A stretch of DNA of 64,000 nt from Micromonospora sp. H61 (lineage in GTDB: Bacteria > Actinomycetota > Actinomycetes > Mycobacteriales > Micromonosporaceae), in the NCBI RefSeq assembly GCF_018070325.1, contig NZ_JAGPXY010000031.1:1-64000 (forward strand), given 5' to 3'. Numbering within the stretch: the stretch's first letter is position 1; each line of letters starts with the position of its first letter. Under the pieces are notes generated by a model that was not told the DNA's origin, did not search any database, and saw nothing but the letters and a program-made list of their open reading frames with translations. Below are positions 59,327-64,000 of the stretch, one piece after another. The translations under genes and the position numbers were made by a program.

Positions 59327-60073
59327 ATGGCACAGCAGCCCATTGACCCCAATGCGGCGATCTCCGAACTCGGTCAGATCAAGCTCGGCGAAACCGACCT
59401 GTCTGGAGTGTTGACCCAGGTCTCCGAGTTGGCACGGCGAACGGTCCCCGGCGCCGAGGAGGTGTCGGTGACGTTGCTGAAGCAGGAGGGTGCGCACACC
59501 GCAGCGTTCAGCGGTGAGATGGCGCTGCAGCTCGACGAACTGCAGTACGAGCATGGTGAGGGTCCCTGTCTGGAGGCGGCCAGAGACTCCGCCGTCGTGT
59601 CCGTCCCCGACATGTCCGAGGAGATCCGCTGGCCGCAGTGGGCGGCCGAAGCCGTGCAGGGCGGAGCGCGCAGCTCACTGTCGATCGGGTTCCCGATCCA
59701 GGAGTCCGTGCTCGGTGCGCTGAACATCTACGGGGTCGAGGCGGGTGCCTTCGACGACGACGCGGTCGCCCTCGCAGAGACGTTCGCGGGGTACGCCGCT
59801 GTCGCCCTCGCCAACGCCCACCTCTACGACACCACCGCCACCATGGCCGCGCAGATGCAGTCGGCCATGCAGAGCCGGGCCGTCATCGAGCAGGCCAAGG
59901 GCATCATCATGGGCGAACGCCGCTGCACCCCCGACGAGGCATTCGCCGTCCTGGCGAAGGTTTCCCAGGACTCCAACCGCAAGCTGCGGGAGGTCGCTGC
60001 CGCCCTGGTGGAACGGACCACCCGACCGCCGGGTCTCAAGCGTGACCGCGGTGCGTCCGGCAACCTACCGTAG
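59327..60073 (+). CDS. GAF-ANTAR regulator
   Basis: A 248-residue cytoplasmic sensor: GAF domain (~15-160; LARRTVPGAEEVSVTLL, DELQYEHGEGPCLEAARDSA, IGFPIQESVLGALNIYG) and C-terminal ANTAR RNA-binding domain (~170-235; RAVIEQAKGIIMGERRCTPDEAF, in part). ANTAR proteins act as transcription antiterminators by binding paired stem-loops in target leaders. The ligand is unknown. ATG 59327 has only weak ribosome-binding complementarity. No obvious target leader lies next to it. Confidence 0.9.
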   Translation: MAQQPIDPNAAISELGQIKLGETDLSGVLTQVSELARRTVPGAEEVSVTLLKQEGAHTAAFSGEMALQLDELQYEHGEGPCLEAARDSAVVSVPDMSEEIRWPQWAAEAVQGGARSSLSIGFPIQESVLGALNIYGVEAGAFDDDAVALAETFAGYAAVALANAHLYDTTATMAAQMQSAMQSRAVIEQAKGIIMGERRCTPDEAFAVLAKVSQDSNRKLREVAAALVERTTRPPGLKRDRGASGNLP

Positions 60074-60250
60074 GCTTCCGGCAACCGACTGCTGTTCTCC
60101 GGAAGTGGCGGCCCGCCAGCGCAGCACCGACTGAGGTCGGCCGGGAGCGGACGCGCGGAGTGGCGGACGACTGCCCAGGCGGTTATCGTCGAGGTTGGTC
60201 AAGCCACGCGCCAATCCTGTTACGGATTTCAACAGGAGGCGGGTGCTCCC

Positions 60251-60748
60251 ATGACTGAGCGTTCCTGGCCCTTCCAGAGCCATCTCGACAGATCCCCGAC
60301 GGCAGTCACCATCGGTCAGGTCACGTCAGCGGTGCTTGCCGGCAGCAAGTGGGACGGCCGCCTCGACCTCGACTCCTCCGGGCCGTCGTTCCAGGTGACC
60401 CGCTACACCGAGCCCACGAACATGTCCGCGACCATCTCGGCCGACCGGATGGTCGTCGCCCCGGTGGGGTACGTCGACATGGACACGGCGCCACGCCTGG
60501 CCACGGCCCTGATGATCGCCATCGACAGCCATCCGGAAGTCTGTTGCGACCTGACCGGCGTCGGCTTCTTCAGCGCCGCGGGCGTGCGCGTACTTCTGCT
60601 GGCGCGGAACCGGGCGGACCAGGCCGGCTCCCGCTTCTCGATCCGAGGCGCCGGGGGAATCACCCAGCGGGTGCTGCGGATCACCGGGGTGGAGCGGCTG
60701 CTCCTCGGCCCCGAACAAGACACCGGCCCAGCCGCGCGGCTCGGGTGA
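60251..60748 (+). CDS. STAS-domain protein (anti-sigma antagonist-like)
   Basis: A 165-residue protein. The first ~65 residues are unassigned; the STAS domain spans ~66-155 with VVAPVGYVDMDTAPRLATAL and CCDLTGVGFFSAAGVRVLLL, where the Ser of FFSAAG is the site phosphorylated in SpoIIAA-type antagonists. A partner anti-sigma kinase is not adjacent. AGGAGG lies upstream of the ATG. It converges with the anti-sigma-like gene. Confidence 0.88.
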   Translation: MTERSWPFQSHLDRSPTAVTIGQVTSAVLAGSKWDGRLDLDSSGPSFQVTRYTEPTNMSATISADRMVVAPVGYVDMDTAPRLATALMIAIDSHPEVCCDLTGVGFFSAAGVRVLLLARNRADQAGSRFSIRGAGGITQRVLRITGVERLLLGPEQDTGPAARLG

Positions 60749-60789
60749 TCCGCAGCTCATGAACCACACACCCTCGCCAGGTGGTGGCG

Positions 60790-61833
60790 TCACCAGGTGT
60801 CCGGGCGGTCGAGATCGCGGGCCGGCTGGTACCCGCCGAGGATCGCCAAGCCCTCCGCCTCGGTGTAGCCGTTCCCCCAACCCTTGCGAAACGCCTCGAC
60901 GAAGCAGCGCTCGACCACCATCTCCAGCACGTCCCTGCCTTGTCGGCGGGCCCGGTAGGGGCCGGCGACAAGGTCTCCGCGGCGGGCGTCGTCGCCGGCC
61001 GGGGCGAGTTGCGCCCGAACGGTCAGCCAACGACCGGATGCGTCACCGACCACCAGAGAGCCCTCGACGAAGGAGTCCCGCGCCGACCGGCCGAGCGTGA
61101 CCGAGCACTCCAGCAACCGTCCGTCGGGCGGCAGCGACTCCAGGCGGAACGGCACGACACAGCGGTGGGCACCATCGAACCGGACCCGGCTCGCCGTGCC
61201 GGCCGCCTCGTCCCGGGTGGTCGCGTAGATGTCCAACTGGGCCCAGAGCCCGTCGGCGGGTTGCCAGCGGACGAACCACAGCTTCCGGTCGCCGGACGGA
61301 TCGAACCAGGCGGCCCCCGGGCGGTCGCCGACCCGCACCTCGGTCCGTCCCTGCGGTCGACCCTGTGAGGACAACGTCTGCTGAAGCCCGTCCAACAAAC
61401 CTTCGGTACGCGCCAACACGAAACGGGCCCCCCCGGTCGGGCCCCGAAACTCGACGCTCTCGATGCCGCGCCCGGTGCGCCACGACGCGGAGCTGGCATC
61501 GCTCACCAGCGTGTCGGTCGAGAAGTGCACGGTCGCGGGATCGGCACCGACCTCCTCGGGGCGTACGGTCCCATCGCTGTGTGCCTCCGGCAGCATCAAC
61601 GCCGCGGCCGGCACGATCGGGTCATCGGTGGTCCCGCCGCCCGGAATCACCAGCACCACCGAGGTGAGAGCGGCACACGCCGCTGCCACGCCGCCGGCGA
61701 TCAGTCCCCGTCGCCACACTCGCAACCGCCGGCCGCGATGCCGGGCCTGTTGCACGATCGGCGTCGGATCGATGTCGCCACCCGCCCGATGCTTGAGCGT
61801 GGTGGCGAGCTGCTCATCGAGGTCACTGAACAT
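60790..61833 (-). CDS. Membrane protein encoded with a SigE-family sigma factor (putative anti-sigma)
   Basis: A 347-residue single-pass membrane protein: a short cytoplasmic N-terminus (FSDLDEQLATTLKHRAG, VVQQARHRGRRLRVWRR), one helix near 45-65 (GLIAGGVAAACAALTSVVLV) and a ~280-residue outer domain without recognised fold. Overlap with the sigma gene (TGATG) and GGAGAG 6 nt before the ATG show coupling. The arrangement is that of an anti-sigma factor, though the N-terminus lacks the HxxxCxxC zinc motif. Confidence 0.78.
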   Translation of the reverse strand: MFSDLDEQLATTLKHRAGGDIDPTPIVQQARHRGRRLRVWRRGLIAGGVAAACAALTSVVLVIPGGGTTDDPIVPAAALMLPEAHSDGTVRPEEVGADPATVHFSTDTLVSDASSASWRTGRGIESVEFRGPTGGARFVLARTEGLLDGLQQTLSSQGRPQGRTEVRVGDRPGAAWFDPSGDRKLWFVRWQPADGLWAQLDIYATTRDEAAGTASRVRFDGAHRCVVPFRLESLPPDGRLLECSVTLGRSARDSFVEGSLVVGDASGRWLTVRAQLAPAGDDARRGDLVAGPYRARRQGRDVLEMVVERCFVEAFRKGWGNGYTEAEGLAILGGYQPARDLDRPDTW

Positions 61834-62330
61834 CAGAGCTCTCCTGCCCATGCGTGGGTAGCTGCAACCTGACGCTGACGCAGCGCCGCCAGGGCCCGCC
61901 TCGCGTGTGTGCGTACCGTCCCGGTCGAACAGGCGAGGATCTCGGCGATCGACGTGTCGTCCAGATCCTCGTAGTAGCGCAGGACGATCACGGTGCGCTG
62001 ACGCGCCGGCAGATCACAAACCAACCGCCACAGTGCGTCGCGCTCGGCGACCCCGGCGGCCTCGTCCACCTCGCCAGCCCGATCGAGCACCGCAGCAACC
62101 GAGACCTCGCGGCTGCTGAGCCGACGCCACCACGAGTTGTGGGTGTTGACGAGCATGCGCCGGACATAGGCATCAGGACGGTCCGTCCGCGAGATGCGGC
62201 CCCACCGGGCGTACGCCCGCGCGAGGACATCCTGAACCAGATCCTCGGCTCGGTGCTCGTCACCGGTCAGCAGCCGGGCGAGCCGCACCAGCGCCGAAGT
62301 GCGAGCGAACGCGTACTCCTCGAACGTCAC
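61833..62330 (-). CDS. SigE-family RNA polymerase sigma-70 (ECF) factor
   Basis: A 165-residue extracytoplasmic-function sigma factor: region 2 (~10-75; LARLLTGDEHRAEDLVQDVL, RPDAYVRRMLVNTHNSWWRR) and region 4 (~105-155; LPARQRTVIVLRYYEDLDDT, CSTGTVRTHARRAL). The HNSWWRR phrase is typical of the actinobacterial SigE family. GTG start. It is co-translated with the membrane protein that probably holds it inactive. Confidence 0.93.
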   Translation of the reverse strand: MTFEEYAFARTSALVRLARLLTGDEHRAEDLVQDVLARAYARWGRISRTDRPDAYVRRMLVNTHNSWWRRLSSREVSVAAVLDRAGEVDEAAGVAERDALWRLVCDLPARQRTVIVLRYYEDLDDTSIAEILACSTGTVRTHARRALAALRQRQVAATHAWAGEL

Positions 62331-62473
62331 GCCCTATTAACGTCGTAGGCCGGCCGCCCCGTAGACACCTGCCGGGCACTTTGTGCGAAGCAGGCCCAGA
62401 TCAACCGCGTGACGCGGCTACTTGCCGCTGACGTTTGGCACTACGGGGCGCTGCGGCTATGCGCCCGGGTGGG

Positions 62474-63046
62474 CTAACGCCGCTCGCCGAGTCGAGGCAC
62501 GGGCTGGCGGTTGCGCCACGACTCCGCGTCGCCTCGCAGCCGGAGCCAGTTGCGCCGCAGCCACCACGCGTACGCCAGTGCCAGCACCGCGCTGCCAGCG
62601 AGGAAAAGGGTTGGGAAGAGCACGCCCGGTTCGTCGCCCGACAGGTAGGCACTCTCGATTGGGTTCACCCGGTCGTAGGTCACGTCGACCTCTTCACCAA
62701 CGCTCGGCTCGTCCCAGGGTGAGTAGTTGATCCAGGTGTTGACCTGCTCACCGCTTCGGGTGGTGAAGCTGACCGACACCCACCACTTCCGGCCGTGTAC
62801 CTCGCGCACCGTCCCGACCGCCCGCTCGCCCCGTTCCACCATGTCGTTCCGGTGGCGCAGGTCGCGGAGGCCGCAGGTTACGAGGACAAGTACCAGCAGT
62901 GCCCCGACAACGACGCCGAGGGCCGGGTGCCGGAGCCAGTAGCCGGGGCGCCATCGGCCGCGGAGTTTCGGGTCAACCAACTCGGCTGACTGCCCGGTGG
63001 CCCATGGTCGCGTCGCTCGCGAGCGTCGTCGGTACCGCTTGGCCAC
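62474..63046 (-). CDS. DUF3592-like membrane protein
   Basis: A 190-residue protein: a basic N-terminus, a first transmembrane helix (LGVVVGALLVLVLVTCGL), an outer beta segment (AVGTVREVHGRKWWVSVSFT, EEVDVTYDRVNPIESAYL) matching DUF3592, and a second helix (FPTLFLAGSAVLALAYAWWL). GTG 63046 is chosen for the GGGAGG 4 nt upstream; a TTG at 63103 would add 19 residues. Function unknown. It is similar in plan, not in sequence detail, to the gene at 36114. Confidence 0.78.
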   Translation of the reverse strand: MAKRYRRRSRATRPWATGQSAELVDPKLRGRWRPGYWLRHPALGVVVGALLVLVLVTCGLRDLRHRNDMVERGERAVGTVREVHGRKWWVSVSFTTRSGEQVNTWINYSPWDEPSVGEEVDVTYDRVNPIESAYLSGDEPGVLFPTLFLAGSAVLALAYAWWLRRNWLRLRGDAESWRNRQPVPRLGERR

Positions 63047-63697
63047 CGCGCCTCCCGTACGTCCCCTCGGGATGTTCCGGCCCACGGTAGTTGGCTGCGC
63101 CAAGCCCTAGGACTACCCACGTGCTCGGAGAAAATCTATGTGCGAAGCGCTAGACATCCTTGCCGGTGTCGGTTAACGTTCCTGGGGTCGAGAACAGAGC
63201 AAACAAAGACGCTGACGTTGCCGCCCCGCACGAGGGCGAAGGAGTGGGGCCAGGAAATCGATAGGCCCTGCTTGGTTCGGCGGCAGAAGTTTTGCCGTAG
63301 TTAGGTAGTGGTGTGACAGCGGGTGAGGCCGACGCTGGTTCAGGGCTTCACCCGAGGTGAGAGGGTTCGTCGTACGTGTCAGGGCCATGAAGTCGCGTGG
63401 GGCTCGGACACCGACGGACAGCACGGAGTACGACAGAGGAAATCAGAGGCAAGGGAGGGCTTTACACCGTTGGATCGCCCGCAGTCAGCCGCATTCATGG
63501 GCTGTCGCGGACACCGCAGTTTCCATCGAACGAGAGGTGGTCTCCGGTCACGCATATGCGATCCTCGCACCCGAAGCCGTCACTGACGGCCGGTGCGGAC
63601 AAGACAAGCCGACGTTCTGTCGGTAGATGGTGTTCCTGACCCACAACCCTTGGGCCCCGGTGCTTCCGAGCACCGGGGCCCTCGTGATGGAGGTTCC
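63047..63697. other. 651-bp intergenic region, less GC-rich than the flanks
   Basis: No RNA gene or secure coding region. A reading frame at 63357-63626 (plus) has a protein-like 3' part (VSGHAYAILAPEAV) but an implausible 5' half; it may be a remnant. Near the right end is the hairpin at 63652-63681. Upstream DNA around 63170-63320 is AT-richer and could contain promoters for the MerR-type gene. Confidence 0.4.
63652..63681 (+). terminator. 12-bp hairpin just upstream of the MerR-type gene
   Basis: 63652-63663 pairs perfectly with 63670-63681 around a 6-nt loop, ending 16 nt before the ATG at 63698. It may be a terminator of an upstream transcript or a leader structure of the MerR-type mRNA. 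Confidence 0.6.
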
Positions 63698-64000
63698 ATG
63701 GCTCAACCCGGCGACATGCTCGACGACGAGGACTACCCCGCCTACACGATGGGCCGCGCCGCCGAGATCATCGGCTGCTCGCAGGACTTCCTGCGCCGGC
63801 TCGGTGACGCGAAACTGATCGACCCGCAGCGCTCCAGTGGCGGGCACCGCCGCTACTCCCGCTACCAGCTACGCCTCGCCTCGCGCGCCCGAGAGATGTG
63901 CGACCAGGGCACCGACCTGGCCTCGGCCTGCCGGATCATCATTCTTGAGGACCAACTCGAAGAGGCCCTTCGACGCAACGAGCGCTACCAGCAGGGCTGA
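63698..64000 (+). CDS. MerR-type helix-turn-helix regulator
   Basis: A 100-residue protein ending exactly at the window edge with its TGA. The N-terminal winged helix is clear (YTMGRAAEIIGCSQDFLRRL, then SSGGHRRYSRYQLRLASRAR) and the C-terminal half is a short helix (ASACRIIILEDQLEEALRRN) likely for dimerisation; no effector domain is present, which fits the short MerR-like regulators of actinomycetes. GGAGG precedes the ATG by 4-5 nt. Confidence 0.88.
   Translation: MAQPGDMLDDEDYPAYTMGRAAEIIGCSQDFLRRLGDAKLIDPQRSSGGHRRYSRYQLRLASRAREMCDQGTDLASACRIIILEDQLEEALRRNERYQQG

Noticed and set aside
59048..60073. A 341-residue GAF-ANTAR protein starting at 59048
   Set aside because: The extra 93 residues are Arg/Ser/Pro-rich without domain similarity; ATG 59327 begins just before the GAF domain.
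63357..63626. An 89-codon gene upstream of the MerR-type regulator
   Set aside because: Only its last third looks protein-like, other frames are equally open, and no ribosome binding site or family is recognisable; recorded as a possible remnant instead.
1..64000. CRISPR arrays, tRNA or rRNA genes, prophage
   Set aside because: No regularly spaced direct repeats, no cloverleaf-like segments and no structural phage or integrase genes were noticed.

Overview
The window is high-GC actinobacterial DNA. Gene families and intergenic style (xylA with a divergent ROK regulator, murQ with an RpiR-type regulator, a GPGG-motif small membrane protein, DUF6232, DUF6158, DUF3817, a SigE-family sigma factor, and GATC-containing intergenic inverted repeats) point to a Micromonospora-like member of the Micromonosporaceae. 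That assignment is inferred from gene content, not from a marker gene. No rRNA, tRNA, CRISPR array, insertion sequence, prophage or replication origin was seen. Most of the window looks like stable chromosome.

Layout. 1-4778: a truncated ROK repressor diverges from xylA-xylB, followed by an MFS transporter. 4942-11195 (minus): a maltodextrin-type operon in the order binding protein, two permeases, LacI regulator, GH13 glucosidase, with strong hairpins at two gene junctions and a LacI-type palindrome upstream. 11450-12769: an M23/SH3 secreted peptidase and TspO. 12942-14719 (minus): nucleotidyltransferase, BON protein, metallophosphoesterase and GPGG small membrane protein, tightly overlapped. 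14884-17434: thymidylate kinase-like protein, SDR, and an NAD-dependent epimerase. 17510-19362: RpiR-type regulator plus MurQ (peptidoglycan recycling). 19731-22809: group 2 sigma factor, NlpC/P60 peptidase, DUF6232. 23010-36823: the accessory-looking part, with a 2152-residue multi-domain secreted protein, a 2163-residue RHS/YD-repeat protein with an unrecognised C-terminal tip, and two small membrane proteins. 36859-42323: small conserved actinobacterial proteins, DAHP synthase with a leader that looks like an aromatic-amino-acid attenuator, and a catalase-like protein. 42427-46846: paired M16 peptidases, aspartate-semialdehyde dehydrogenase, PPOX protein. 46862-53796: nucleotidyltransferase, CBS protein, SCP2-like protein plus glycogen debranching enzyme, acyltransferase, isochorismatase, GlxA-type regulator. 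53869-56931: a NarL-type response regulator with one normal and one degenerate kinase. 57051-64000: VOC protein, lipoprotein, GAF-ANTAR regulator, STAS protein, SigE-family sigma/anti-sigma-like pair, DUF3592 protein and a MerR-type regulator.

How it works together. The left third is mostly carbon supply: pentose entry (xylAB), maltodextrin uptake and cleavage, and cell-wall sugar salvage (murQ), each with its own regulator; the debranching enzyme at 48.6 kb adds internal glycogen or trehalose handling. The RHS pair in the middle is the best candidate for a competition or adhesion system. The right third is rich in signalling modules.

The most interesting signals are: (1) a 19-codon leader peptide with Tyr, Trp and Phe codons clustered at codons 5-8 and competing RNA stems ahead of DAHP synthase; (2) four intergenic inverted repeats of similar architecture but unrelated sequence; (3) nine genes whose start codon sits exactly 6-7 nt after a TAnnnT hexamer, implying leaderless mRNAs; (4) a secreted giant with four tandem ~275-residue two-domain modules, directly followed by an RHS protein with an unknown tip; (5) a histidine kinase / degenerate kinase / response regulator trio; (6) a GH13 glucosidase whose only workable start is CTG.
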